A stretch of DNA of 64,000 nt from Streptomyces kronopolitis (GTDB taxonomy: Bacteria; Actinomycetota; Actinomycetes; Streptomycetales; Streptomycetaceae). A model generated the notes under the pieces. That model was not told the origin of the DNA. It worked only from the letters and a program-made list of their open reading frames with translations, and made no database searches. The position numbers and the translations under genes are program-made. Shown here in pieces: positions 50,092 through 59,782 of this stretch. The number at the start of each line of letters is the position of its first letter. Position 1 is the first letter of the stretch. The stretch covers positions 124,001 to 188,000 of the forward strand of contig NZ_BMND01000012.1 of the NCBI RefSeq assembly GCF_014646275.1, in the 5' to 3' direction.

Positions 50092-53004
50092 TCAGCAGAC
50101 CGGCGTCATCGGCCTGCCCAGGATGGCAACGATGTCGGCCCGGACGGCGGCGGCCCCACTGTGATCGAGGATCCGCTCCCGGATCCTGGCCGATCGCGAG
50201 TAGTACCGGACGGCCTGGTCCGTGCGACGCAGATGGGCGTTGACCCGGCCGAGGTCGTGCAGCACATATCCCTCTCCGACGAGGTCGCCGCTCGCCCCCA
50301 CCATGGCGAGGACTTCGAGCAGGGTCCGCTCCGCCTCCTCGTACCGCTCCTGGTACATCAGCATCTGGCCCAGCCGCCGCAGTGCGAGGGCCTGGCCCCG
50401 GCCGAAGCCGGCCGACCGGCAGATGCCCAGGGCCTCGTCGAGAGCGGAGCGGGTGCGCGTGAAGTCCGCCCGCCGCATGGTGATGTGGGCCATCTCGCCG
50501 AGCACGTACGCCCGGCCGATCACGTCCTGCGCCCGCACGAAGTGGCGCTCGGCGCTCTCGTAGAGGGCCAGTGCCCGGTCGTCGTCACCGTGGTGGCGCT
50601 CGATGCGGGCCAGGTCGCGCAGGCACAGCGCCTGGCCGCGCACCTCGCCGACCCGTTCGAAGATCTCCAGAGCGGCGCTGAGGTACGGGCCCGCCGCCTC
50701 GTGCTCGCCGCGGTACAGGTGCAGGGTCCCCAGCGAGCCGAGCACCGCCGCCTGGCCCCGTTCGTTGCCGGTCCGCTGCACGGCGGCCAGCGCCACCCGG
50801 TGGGTGCGCTCCCAGAGCTCCGGGTAGCCGCGGGCCTCGAAGAGCGTCACCAGGGCCGTGGCCAGCTCCCAGCACAACTCGTCCAGCCCGGACCGGGCCG
50901 CCAGCTCGACCGCGTTCAGCAGGTTGCCCTGCTCGCTCTCCAGCCACCCGAGGGGGTCGCGGAGGCAGCTGCGGACGTGGTCCTCCGGCGGATACCACCG
51001 CTCGCCCCGGCCGGCCACGAGGGTGTACGTACCGCCGTAGATCTCCTTGTGCGCCCGTTCCACGAGGGCCATCCAGCCACCGACCATGCGCCGCACCGCT
51101 CCGGCGCGTTCCGCCTCGGTGCTCTCCTCGGACAGCCGCTCGCGCGCGAACATCCGCACGATGTGCCACATTCCGCACCGGAACTCCCCGTCCCGGTCCG
51201 TCGCGGTGATGTCGAGGAGCCGCATGTCGATGAGTGGTTCCAGCAGGTCGGTGGGGTGCGGCGTGGTGTCGTCGAGCAGGGCGGCACCCAGCCAGCTCGG
51301 AATCTCCGTCCCCTCGGCGAGGCTGAGCAGGCACAACAGCCGACGGTCGGCCGCCGCCAGGCCGTCGTAACTGAGCGAGAGGCTCGCCCGGATCGACAGC
51401 TCGCCGTGCGCCAGCTCGTCCAGCCTGCGCTGCTCGTTCTCCAGCCGGTGCCACATGGAGGTCAGCGACCAGTGCGGGCGCGCGACCAGGCGCGCGCCGA
51501 TGATGCGCAGCGCGAGGGGCAGCCCGCCCACCAGGCGGATGAGGTCCCCCGCCGCCTCCCGCTCGCTCTCCACACGCTGCTCTCCGATGATCCGCCCCAG
51601 AAGCTGGACGGCCTGCACCTGACCGAGCGGCTCCACGTCGAACCTGCGGGTGCCCGGCAGCGCCGTGAGCTGGCCGCGGCTGGTGACCAGCACGCCGCTG
51701 CTGCCGGTTCCGGGCAGCAGCGGCATCACCTGGGACTCGCTGACCGCGTCGTCCAGCAGCACCAGGATGCGGCGCCCGGCGAGCAGACTGCGGTACATCT
51801 CCGCGCGCTCGTCGAGCGCCTCGGGTATGGCCTGGCCCGGGACACCCAGCGCGCGCAGGAACCGCCCCAACACCTGTGCCGGACCCACCAGTTGTCCGCC
51901 CGCCTCCCGCAGGTCGCAGTAGAGCTGTCCGTCCGGGAAGTGCTCGGTGGCGAGCCGGTGCGCCACATGCCTGGCCAGCGTGCTCTTGCCGACACCGGGT
52001 CCGCCGAGCACCAGGACCACGTTCAGCTGCCCCTTGTCCTGCCCCTCGGTGACGGCGTCGCCGACCGCCGAGACGAGTGTGCCGTCGGCCACGAAGTCGC
52101 CGATGTCCGCGGGGAGCTGCCTGGGGGTGACGACCGGGTCGCGGTCGGCACCGCGCTCCTGCGCGGCCTCGGAGCACAGCGCCGGCGCGACAGCCCGCGG
52201 TGCGGCAGGTTCCAGTGCCAGGCCGGGGTCGTCGGTCAGGATCGCCTGCGCCAGATCGCGCAGTTCCCTTCCTGGCTCCAGGCCCAGTTCCTCGGCGAGC
52301 ATCGCGCGGCCCCGATGGTAGGCGTCCAGCGCCTCCGCCTGCCGGCCCGATCGGTACAGCGCCACCATGAGGTGGCCCCGCAGCCGCTCCCGCAGTGGAT
52401 GGCAGCCGACGAGCTGCATCAGCTCACCGACCAGGTGCTCGTGCCGGCCCAGCTCCAGCAGCAGCCGCATGCAGGTCTCCACCGCCTCCAGGCGCCGCTC
52501 GTCCCACTGCGCCGCCGTACCGGCCAGGGCCTCGCTGGGCAGCCCGGCCAGGCACCGGCCCCGCCACAGGCCCGTCGCCGAGCGCAGCCTCTCCACCGCC
52601 GGCATCTTCCGGCCGTCACGGGCCAGGGCGTGCGCCTCTGCCACCAGGCGACGGAAGGTGCCGATGTCGGTCGCGTCCTCCGCCGCCCTCAGGATGTACC
52701 CGCGCGCGCGGGTCTCGATGATGGCGTCCACTCCCCCGTCCGAAAGTGCCTTGCGGAGGCGGGAGATGCAGATCTGCACCTGGGCGCGTGCGGTCTTCGG
52801 CGGGTCGTGAGCCCAGAGGGCGTCCACCAGACGGGTCGTCTCCACCACCCGGTTCAGTTCGAGCACCAGCGCCCCGAGGACGATCTCCTGACGCCCGGGC
52901 GCCACGGATACCGGCCCCCGCTCGCCGCACACTTCGAGCGGCCCGAGCACCCGGATGGGAGCCGCTGCTGCGCCATTGCCGTCGAAACCTGATGAGACTG
53001 CCAT
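50092..53004 (-). CDS. Large AfsR-type SARP regulator (SARP-NB-ARC-TPR)
   Basis: A 970-residue protein. Residues about 15-110 are the winged-helix DNA-binding domain (IRVLGPLEVCGERGPVSVAP, ARAQVQICISRLRKAL), about 115-260 the BTAD domain, about 290-600 the NB-ARC ATPase with P-loop GGPGVGKSTLARHV near residue 335 and VLLDDAVSESQV, and about 700-950 tetratricopeptide repeats (AAVLGSLGTLHLYRGEHEAA, ALCLRDLARIERHHGDDDRA). This is the architecture of AfsR. It is probably the second pathway regulator. Transcription is toward the small 49932 ORF, not into the preQ0 operon. Confidence 0.92.
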   Translation of the reverse strand: MAVSSGFDGNGAAAAPIRVLGPLEVCGERGPVSVAPGRQEIVLGALVLELNRVVETTRLVDALWAHDPPKTARAQVQICISRLRKALSDGGVDAIIETRARGYILRAAEDATDIGTFRRLVAEAHALARDGRKMPAVERLRSATGLWRGRCLAGLPSEALAGTAAQWDERRLEAVETCMRLLLELGRHEHLVGELMQLVGCHPLRERLRGHLMVALYRSGRQAEALDAYHRGRAMLAEELGLEPGRELRDLAQAILTDDPGLALEPAAPRAVAPALCSEAAQERGADRDPVVTPRQLPADIGDFVADGTLVSAVGDAVTEGQDKGQLNVVLVLGGPGVGKSTLARHVAHRLATEHFPDGQLYCDLREAGGQLVGPAQVLGRFLRALGVPGQAIPEALDERAEMYRSLLAGRRILVLLDDAVSESQVMPLLPGTGSSGVLVTSRGQLTALPGTRRFDVEPLGQVQAVQLLGRIIGEQRVESEREAAGDLIRLVGGLPLALRIIGARLVARPHWSLTSMWHRLENEQRRLDELAHGELSIRASLSLSYDGLAAADRRLLCLLSLAEGTEIPSWLGAALLDDTTPHPTDLLEPLIDMRLLDITATDRDGEFRCGMWHIVRMFARERLSEESTEAERAGAVRRMVGGWMALVERAHKEIYGGTYTLVAGRGERWYPPEDHVRSCLRDPLGWLESEQGNLLNAVELAARSGLDELCWELATALVTLFEARGYPELWERTHRVALAAVQRTGNERGQAAVLGSLGTLHLYRGEHEAAGPYLSAALEIFERVGEVRGQALCLRDLARIERHHGDDDRALALYESAERHFVRAQDVIGRAYVLGEMAHITMRRADFTRTRSALDEALGICRSAGFGRGQALALRRLGQMLMYQERYEEAERTLLEVLAMVGASGDLVGEGYVLHDLGRVNAHLRRTDQAVRYYSRSARIRERILDHSGAAAVRADIVAILGRPMTPVC

Positions 53005-53083
53005 GCATGACCTGCTTCTGTGGGGTATCAGCCAGGCGAGGTGGTCCGGCTTGCAAGTTGGGCGGAACGCATACCGACCTGTC

Positions 53084-53311
53084 TCATAAGTCGTAACCGT
53101 CGGCCGCGTGGCCGAGCGCCTTCAGCAGCCCGGCCGCCGCCGACCGCCGCCCGGTGACCTCCACCCGCCCACGCGACAGGCGTAGCCGTACCAGGGCGGC
53201 CGGGGCCGGGCCCGGCGCGGGCGCGGCCGACGTCGGCGCGCCGTCCCACGGCTGCCCACCCGCCGCGGTCTTCCGGGGCGGGGAGATCCCCACCGAGGTG
53301 GTGTCGTTCAT
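53084..53311 (-). CDS. Small hypothetical protein upstream of the SARP gene
   Basis: A 75-residue frame from an ATG at 53311 with GGAG 8 nt before it. It starts MNDTTSVGISPPRKTAAGGQ, has a Pro/Ala-rich middle, and ends in a more structured RLRLSRGRVEVTGRRSAAAG and LLKALGHAADGYDL. No family recognised. Its 79-bp distance from the SARP start allows a common transcript. Confidence 0.5.
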   Translation of the reverse strand: MNDTTSVGISPPRKTAAGGQPWDGAPTSAAPAPGPAPAALVRLRLSRGRVEVTGRRSAAAGLLKALGHAADGYDL

Positions 53312-53598
53312 CGAGACTGCTCCGATCAGCGGTGTAGCGGAAGGGGAGACGGAAGGAAGGGTGCGGCGCGCCTGGAGGAGAGCGAGGCCGTGGTGTGCGG
53401 GTGCGCCGACCCGGCACGCGCGCTCCCTGTGCTGTGCGTGCCGGGTGCGGCCGGCGCGACGCCGTCACACGGTCATGACGGCGTCCGGGGCTGCCGAGGG
53501 CCGAGGGTGCTCCGCGTCTCGCGGTGCGCGGGGGCGCCCGACGGGACGTACTGGTGGTGCGCGGGCTTCTCGCCGCGGTGGAGGATCCGGGCGCTCCT

Positions 53599-54615
53599 TC
53601 AACCTGCCCGGGAGAAGTGGTGACGGTACTGGCCCGGTGTGACACCCAGGGTCCGCTTGAAGCAGCGGTGCAGGGTCTCGGCGTGGCCGAAGCCGCAGGA
53701 CCGGGCGATCGCGTCGATGGTGGTGTCCGTCGTCTCCAGCAGGGCCCTGGCGGCCTCGACCCGGACGGTCTCCACGTAGGCGGCGGGGGTGAGTCCGGTC
53801 TCGGCGCGGAAGACCCGGGTGAAGTTGCGCTCGCTCATACCGGCCCGTTCGGCCAGCACCCGGACGGTCAGATCCTCGGCGAGGTGGTCGGTGACCCAGG
53901 CCTGCACGTCCCGCAGCGGTTGACGCGTGGGCCGCTGCGCGGCGAGCTGGGTGCTGAACTGCGCTTGCCCGCCCGGGCGTTGGACGAACATCACCAGCAT
54001 CCGCGCGACGGCCCGGGAGACCTCGGGCCCGTGGTCCTCCTCGACCATGGCGAGCGCAAGGTCCATCCCCGCCGTGATGCCGGCGGAGGTCCACACCGCC
54101 CCGTCGTGCACGAAGATCTGGTCCGGGGTGACCGTGACGTCCGGGTGCTCCCGGGCCAGCCGCTCACAGGCCGCCCAGTGCGTCACCGCGCGCCGCCCGT
54201 CGAGCAGTCCGGCCCGTGCGAGCAGGAACGCGCCCGTACACACGGAGGCGACCCGCCGGGCCCGGCCGGCCGCCTCCTTGAGCCAGCCGACCAGCAGTTC
54301 GTCGTCCACCGCCTCCCGATCACCCGGTCCGCCGACGACCACCAGGGTGTCCAGCGGGCCCTGGCACTGCTGGACGCCGCTGCCGGCCGCGATGTCGATC
54401 CCGTGACAGGCCCGCACCGCTCCGGCGCCGCCCGCGACGATCTCGACGGCGTAGCCCTCCCCCTCGGGCACCCACTGTTCGGTCTGCGCGAACACCTCAT
54501 GCGGTCCTGCCAGGTCCAGTACCTGGAACTGCGGATAGAGGAGGAAGACGACGCGCCGTTGTGTCACCTGGTCATCATGGCCCGCCGCACCATTTGGCGG
54601 CAAGGACACAAACAT
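53599..54615 (-). CDS. GlxA-family AraC-type regulator
   Basis: A 338-residue regulator. The ATG at 54615 has GGAG 7 nt upstream (a GTG at 54567 is the alternative). Residues about 20-190 form the DJ-1/PfpI-like sensing domain (VVFLLYPQFQVLDLAGPHEVF, TLVVVGGPGD, SVCTGAFLLARAGLLDGRRA with the nucleophile-elbow Cys in VCTGAF). The C-terminal 100 residues are two AraC helix-turn-helices (VRVLAERAGMSERNFTRVF, IDAIARSCGFGHAETLHRCF). Such proteins respond to small metabolites; the target is unknown. It lies just outside the cluster. Confidence 0.9.
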   Translation of the reverse strand: MFVSLPPNGAAGHDDQVTQRRVVFLLYPQFQVLDLAGPHEVFAQTEQWVPEGEGYAVEIVAGGAGAVRACHGIDIAAGSGVQQCQGPLDTLVVVGGPGDREAVDDELLVGWLKEAAGRARRVASVCTGAFLLARAGLLDGRRAVTHWAACERLAREHPDVTVTPDQIFVHDGAVWTSAGITAGMDLALAMVEEDHGPEVSRAVARMLVMFVQRPGGQAQFSTQLAAQRPTRQPLRDVQAWVTDHLAEDLTVRVLAERAGMSERNFTRVFRAETGLTPAAYVETVRVEAARALLETTDTTIDAIARSCGFGHAETLHRCFKRTLGVTPGQYRHHFSRAG

Positions 54616-55230
54616 GACGATCTCCGCCAAGTGCCCGGCGCCGGGCGCCGTCTCGGGCGGGTACGGCGCCAGGCGGCGCGGCGGGCACGGCACTTGGGGA
54701 CGGGAGGTGGTGACGGTAAAAACCGCTCCGGCACTCGGACCGGCCAACACCGCAGAAGCGACACGGCGTTCGCCCTCGGGTCGCTTCTCGCCCGCTGCCA
54801 CACGGCACGAGGGGCGTAACGAGCAAGCAGACTGACGCTGTTTCACCAACCGGGCGCGCACCGCCATGGGAAACCGGACCGGCGGCGTGGCGGGGCCTGC
54901 TGCTGTACCGACGTGTGTCCTTCGGAACGAGTTGAGCACCCTGCCTCCTTTGTGCGAGCCCGCCACGTCTGTGGTGCCAGAGGGGGCGGAGGCTCTTCAC
55001 ACTCATGTCACGCTTGTGACCAGGGCAATCGTGGAGCACCACGACACGGACCACGAGATCGGCCGGCCACCACCACGACACTGGGCACGTGATGGCGGAA
55101 GCGACCTCCCGGTTCCGTCGCACAGGTGAGCGATCCTGGTGGTTCTTCTCACGGTCTGGATCACGCATCCATTTCCGGCGCGATCCGTCCTCGTAAATGA
55201 GGACGCTCACGTCCACACAAGGAGGCAGGG
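54616..55230. other. Divergent promoter region, no gene
   Basis: About 615 bp between two divergent regulator genes. Open frames have no ribosome site. A short inverted repeat GTCACGCTTGTGAC (55007-55020) could be an operator. Confidence 0.4.
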
Positions 55231-58047
55231 ATGTCCGGACCGGCAGGTGCACCGCGGGATGCGGCACGACTGCTGGCCACCGCGGCCGAGCGCGCTCGTG
55301 CGGGCACCGGTCGTCTGGTCCTGCTGCGCGGTGCCACCGGAACGGGCCGCACCACGGTCCTGGAGGCCGCCGCCGAGGAGGCCGCCGCCCACGGCATGCG
55401 GGTGCTGCGCGTCCGCTGCTCCGCCGGCGACTCCGCGGTTCCCTTCGCCGCACTCCTGCAACTCCAGGGCCCGGTACCCCTGTTCGCCGATCTGGTATCG
55501 GGCGGCGACGAGCAGGCGACCACCGCCGGACTGTGGCGGGTGCTGCGGTCGTACGCCGAGCAGCCGCCGCTGCTGATCACCGTGGACGATGTGCACCTGG
55601 CCGACGCGGCGTCCCGCCGCTGGCTGGCGGAGGCCGCCCGGCTCATGGACCGGCTGCCGATCGTCCTCGCGGTCACCGAGCGCAGCCAGTACGACGTCGA
55701 CCCGCCCGCACAGGGCCTCGCCCACAGCCTCTCCCCCGCCCTGGTCACCACCCACACCCTGCCCCCGCTGTCCGACGCCGCGGCCGCGACGGCGGCCCGT
55801 TCGGTCTTCCCGGACGCTCACGACGCCTGGATCGAGGACTGCGTACGGGCCGGCGCGGGCAGCCCCCTGCTGCTGCGCGCCCTGCTGGACGACCTCTCCG
55901 ACGGCAGCCACCCGGTCGTGCCGCGCACCTCCGCGGCGCTGTACCCGGGAGCCTTCCCGGCGGCCGTACAGTGGTGGCTGGACTGCGCCGGGCCGGCCAC
56001 CGCGGAGGTGGCGCGGACCCTGGCGATCCTGGACGAGGGCTGGGACCACGAGCCCTCCGCCGGCGCGGGGTTCCCCGCCCTCCACATCCCCTCCCTCCTC
56101 GCCGAACTCTCCGGCGCCGACCCGGCCAGGGTCGCGGGCTGGATCACCGCGATGACCGGCCTCGGACTGCTGCGCCCCGACGACATGGGCCGCGCCCGCT
56201 ACGCCCACCCGCTGCTGCGGGACGCGGTGCTCGCCGGCGTCCCCGCGGACCGGCGGCGCGCCGCGCACCGGAAGACCGCCGAGGCGATGCTGCACCTCGG
56301 TGCCTCCAGCGAGCTCGTCGCCCGTCAACTGCTGCTCACCGACGTGGTGGACGTGCCCTGGGCAGCGCCGGTCCTTCAGGACGCCGCTTGCCTGGCGTTG
56401 CGTGAGGGGCACATCGAGGACGCGGTGGCGTTCCTGCGCCGCGCTCTGGCCGAACCCCTCTCCGACGAGGGCAGACAACGCCTGCTGACCGAACTGGGCT
56501 CGCTGGAGTACGCGGTGCCCGGCTCCTCGGCCGCGATCCTGACGCTCACCGAGGCGATGCGGCTGCCGGGGCCGCCGCAGGAACGGGTGCGCGCCGCGGT
56601 CGCCCTGGGGACGGCGCTGACCGGCCGCGGCAGGACCCGCGCGGGGGTCGAGATGCTGCGCTCGCTGTACGACGCACTCGCCGAGCGTCCCGACCTGGTG
56701 AGCGTCCTACGGCAGGCCTTTCTGCAACTGTCGGAGACCGACCAGGCGGTGCGGCAGGAGGCGTACAAGCGGCTGGCCGAGGCGGCCGACCGCGCGCCGG
56801 AGTCGGTCAGCACGGCAGGTCACGCGTTCCTGGTGAAGTACGCGGTCACCGCGGGGCAGAGCTCGGCGGAGGAGGCGATGCTGCGCCTGCGCGCCCTGCT
56901 GGCGGAACCTGCCGACCTGTTGTCCGAGCCGTACCTGCTGGGGACGGCCGCCGCGGTCGCCCAATGGGCCGACGAACTCGACGAGGCCGAAGGGCTGGTG
57001 GAGCGCGGTCTGGCCGGGCAGCGCCCCGACGTCCTGCACCCCATGCAGGAAGCGCTGGTCAACACCCGTATGGACATCGTCGCGGCACGGGCCGACTACG
57101 CGCGGCTGCTGGCCGATCCGCCGCCCGCCGCCGCCAACCCGACCAACGCCCACGCCCACGCGCTGTCGGCGCTCGTCCAGACGGGCCGCGTCGCCGAAGC
57201 CGAACGCCTCGCCGACGCCTTCGACTTGCGGACGGCGCCGGGGTCATGGGAGCTGATCCGGTTCCTGTACGCGCGCGGGGAGCTGCGTGCCGCGACCGGT
57301 GACCCGGCGGGAGCACTGCACGACTTCCTGGAGTGCGGGCGCCGCCAGTCGGCCCGGGAGGTGTTCAGCCCGGTCGTCACCCCGTGGCGCACGGCCGCCG
57401 CCGAGTGCCATCTGGCGCTGGGCGACCCACGGGAGGCGGTCGCCCTGGTCGAGGCGGAACTGCGCCTGGCCCGGGTGTGGGACACCCCCCGCACGGTGGG
57501 CCGGGCTCTGCGTGTCCTCGGCACCGCGATCGGCGGGCGCCAGGGCCTGGACCTGGCGCAGGAGGCGGTGGGGCTGCTGCGAGGCGGCCCGGCAGGCCTG
57601 GAGCTCGTGGCGGCGCTGCTGGCCCTGGGCCGTCAGCTGACCGCCTCGGGCGAGTCGTCCCGCGCCCGCGACATCCTGCGGGAGGCGGCCGAGATCGCCG
57701 AACGGCTGGGCGCGATACGGCTGCGGGACCTGGCGGAGGAGGCGCTGCGCGCGAGCGGCGCCCGCCGTCCGGCGACCCGAACCGGTGCCGCCTCGCTCAC
57801 CGACAGCGAACGCCGCATCGCCGAACTGGCCGCAGGAGGCCGCACCAACGCGGAGATCGCGGACCTGCTGCATCTCGCCCGCCGCACCGTGGAGACCCAT
57901 CTGACCCACAGCTACCGCAAGTTGGGCATCCGGCGACGCAGCGCCCTGAGCCAGGCACTGACCGCGGACGACACGGCGGGCCCCTCGCTGACCGGCGCCC
58001 GGGACGCGCAGCGCACTTGTGACACCGACGGACAAGGAACAGGCTGA
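55231..58047 (+). CDS. Large LuxR-type (LAL) ATPase regulator
   Basis: A 938-residue protein; ATG preceded by AAGGAGG. The N-terminal AAA-type ATPase has a P-loop GATGTGRTT (34-42), in which the usual Lys is Arg40, and a Walker B region LLITVDDVHLAD near residue 115. The middle is a long TPR-like helical region. The C-terminal 65 residues are a LuxR helix-turn-helix (LTDSERRIAELAAGGRTNAE, HLARRTVETHLTHSYRKLGI). LAL regulators activate antibiotic or catabolic operons; this one may regulate the nearby cluster or the secreted-protein genes. The K-to-R change may reduce ATP hydrolysis. Confidence 0.9.
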   Translation: MSGPAGAPRDAARLLATAAERARAGTGRLVLLRGATGTGRTTVLEAAAEEAAAHGMRVLRVRCSAGDSAVPFAALLQLQGPVPLFADLVSGGDEQATTAGLWRVLRSYAEQPPLLITVDDVHLADAASRRWLAEAARLMDRLPIVLAVTERSQYDVDPPAQGLAHSLSPALVTTHTLPPLSDAAAATAARSVFPDAHDAWIEDCVRAGAGSPLLLRALLDDLSDGSHPVVPRTSAALYPGAFPAAVQWWLDCAGPATAEVARTLAILDEGWDHEPSAGAGFPALHIPSLLAELSGADPARVAGWITAMTGLGLLRPDDMGRARYAHPLLRDAVLAGVPADRRRAAHRKTAEAMLHLGASSELVARQLLLTDVVDVPWAAPVLQDAACLALREGHIEDAVAFLRRALAEPLSDEGRQRLLTELGSLEYAVPGSSAAILTLTEAMRLPGPPQERVRAAVALGTALTGRGRTRAGVEMLRSLYDALAERPDLVSVLRQAFLQLSETDQAVRQEAYKRLAEAADRAPESVSTAGHAFLVKYAVTAGQSSAEEAMLRLRALLAEPADLLSEPYLLGTAAAVAQWADELDEAEGLVERGLAGQRPDVLHPMQEALVNTRMDIVAARADYARLLADPPPAAANPTNAHAHALSALVQTGRVAEAERLADAFDLRTAPGSWELIRFLYARGELRAATGDPAGALHDFLECGRRQSAREVFSPVVTPWRTAAAECHLALGDPREAVALVEAELRLARVWDTPRTVGRALRVLGTAIGGRQGLDLAQEAVGLLRGGPAGLELVAALLALGRQLTASGESSRARDILREAAEIAERLGAIRLRDLAEEALRASGARRPATRTGAASLTDSERRIAELAAGGRTNAEIADLLHLARRTVETHLTHSYRKLGIRRRSALSQALTADDTAGPSLTGARDAQRTCDTDGQGTG

Positions 58048-58593
58048 GGGCCGAGGCGTGCGCGGGTCAGCGCTGCGCTACCTGCGCGCCACCAGACGAA
58101 GACAGAACTTCGCAGGCGCGAGGTTGTGCGTCCCGTCCGCAGACGCTGTGGAAACCCAGGCGACCGGCCGCGGACGGCCACCGAGCTACGCGAGCTGGTG
58201 GCGGCTGTGGGCAGTCTCCGGCAGTCGAAAGTAGACGGCGGAGGAGACCAGGCACAGCACGTCCACGTACGCGGGGAAGAGGCCGACGTGCCCCATGTCT
58301 TGAACAGCGTGCCGACATAGACCACCCCCTGATCGTCTACCGAGACGACGAGCTCGGGAAGCGACCTGGTGGTGTGCACGCAGAAAGTGCCTCCCAGGTC
58401 GGAAGGCACTTCCGCGTTCCTGTCTGCCGCTGCCGGTTACCGGCTGCGCCCCTGTAAACGGACGACGGGCGCAGGAACAGGTTCTCAAGACCACGTCAGG
58501 CCGAACCGGAGTCACGCCGCGGGGTCAAGGGCAGTGCCCTGACCCGATGGCGAGTGGCTTCGGGGCGCAGGTAGTGAGAGTCGCTGGCCGGAT
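58048..58593. other. Gene-poor stretch with gene remnants
   Basis: About 545 bp. It contains the flavin reductase fragment (58118-58173). Further on, a minus-strand stretch reads SLPELVVSVDDQGVVYVGTL and continues in a shifted frame as GHVGLFPAYVDVLCLVSSAV, which looks like a second decayed gene I cannot name. Confidence 0.5.
58118..58173 (-). pseudogene. Fragment of a flavin reductase gene
   Basis: Fifty of 56 bases match 9903-9958 inside the flavin reductase gene. The minus-strand translation, PRPVAWVSTASADGTHNLAP, corresponds to PRPIAWVSTTSADGTHNLAP of the intact protein. Nothing else of the gene is present on either side, so it is a relic. Confidence 0.75.
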
Positions 58594-59625
58594 CTATCCG
58601 TTGCTCCACTGATCTTGAGAGCCGACCGGACGCGTCTGCATGACGACCTGCGGCCCGGACTTGGGATCGTTCATGGTGCGCTGTACGGGAACGGAGTACT
58701 CGGTCTGCCCGCGGAAAGGTTCAGCGAATTGGAGCACGAGGTTCCCATCCACCTGCACCCGAGGCTGCCTTCGGATGAGCTGGGCCTCGCTATAGCCGGG
58801 TATCTGGAACGTGTGCTCAGTGGCCTCGGTTGTTGATGTCGCAGTAGATTCGCCGTACTTGGCTGTCACTCCCGCTTGGATGGCCGTCTTCACGCCCGCG
58901 GGTGTGGTAGACGTTGCGGGCGCCCCCGGGACTTCGCCGCCGATGTTCGCGCTCGCAGATACTTCCCATCCCTTGGTTGTGGTCTCTCCTTCAGTCTTGG
59001 TGTACTTGTAAGGTCTCCCGTCTTTAGAGTTGTTAACGCTGCCGTCAGTCTTCGGGATTATGGCGTCCACCGGCGGCGCGGGCTGGGTGCTGGTGATGTC
59101 GAACCTGCACCCGGTTTCCGGCACGGTCATGGTTCCGCAGGCCCTCTCCAGGGATTCCTGGGTCACCGGAAGGTCACCTCCCGCGAACGGATGACCCTGG
59201 TTGTTGTTCAGTTCGAAGGACAGCTGATCCGCCTGCTTGAGCTCCGGTCCCTCTGCGTAGGTTTCTTGATCTTTGCGTACAGCCTCGATGAATTCCTTCG
59301 AGCCGAACTCCACGCCTTCACCAAGTTGGCCGACGGCCCCACCTGTGCCGAACTTGCCGGGGCGGATCTCGCTCACCGTGGCGACCTGGCCGTCCTCGCT
59401 CGCAGGATTGACCGGCGCATCGGCCGGCTGCTGACTCTGCGCGGCCTCAGGGGCCTGCTGGGCGCCGTCGGGCTGGCTGACCGGGGCGGATGTTCCTTCA
59501 GCGGCCTGAGCGGACGGGGCGAGGGCCCCGCCGCCGACAACAGCGAGAGTCGCCAGGCCAAGTGTGGAGCGGACTCGGACGCGGTCCACCTTGGTGTCTT
59601 TGCGGTGTCGTCCTTTGTTGCCCAT
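58594..59625 (-). CDS. Secreted Ser/Thr-rich protein, possibly a beta pore-forming toxin relative
   Basis: A 343-residue protein from the ATG at 59625. A signal peptide (VRSTLGLATLAVVGGGALAP, SAQAA) is followed by a Gln/Pro/Ala-rich linker. The C-terminal 160 residues have alternating Ser/Thr strands (GETTTKGWEVSASANIGGEV, VTAKYGESTATSTTEATEHT, FQIPGYSEAQLIRR), the pattern of the insertion region of aerolysin/ETX-MTX2-type proteins. That assignment is inference from pattern only. Two Cys (ERACGTM, ETGCRFD) could form a disulfide. GC content is lower than that of the neighbours, a sign of possible transfer. It follows the M50 protease gene on the same strand. Confidence 0.68.
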   Translation of the reverse strand: MGNKGRHRKDTKVDRVRVRSTLGLATLAVVGGGALAPSAQAAEGTSAPVSQPDGAQQAPEAAQSQQPADAPVNPASEDGQVATVSEIRPGKFGTGGAVGQLGEGVEFGSKEFIEAVRKDQETYAEGPELKQADQLSFELNNNQGHPFAGGDLPVTQESLERACGTMTVPETGCRFDITSTQPAPPVDAIIPKTDGSVNNSKDGRPYKYTKTEGETTTKGWEVSASANIGGEVPGAPATSTTPAGVKTAIQAGVTAKYGESTATSTTEATEHTFQIPGYSEAQLIRRQPRVQVDGNLVLQFAEPFRGQTEYSVPVQRTMNDPKSGPQVVMQTRPVGSQDQWSNG

Positions 59626-59782
59626 GATGCGGTGTTCTCCTTCGCAGTTGACGTGGCTCGGATGATTCCGAAGAGAGGGGATGGAGGGTTCATCGCCGAC
59701 CGAAGCCGGGGGGGAATCGCCGGCAGGTTCTACGTGATTCGCGGGCGAGAGCCGCATTGAGGAGGCGGGATTTGTTCCGGCC

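Noticed and set aside
49993..52992. 999-codon frame on the + strand opposite the large SARP gene
   Set aside because: Antisense shadow; the minus-strand SARP has every expected domain and motif.
54866..55129. 87-codon frame in the divergent promoter region of the LAL gene
   Set aside because: No ribosome site, no family pattern, composition of random high-GC sequence.
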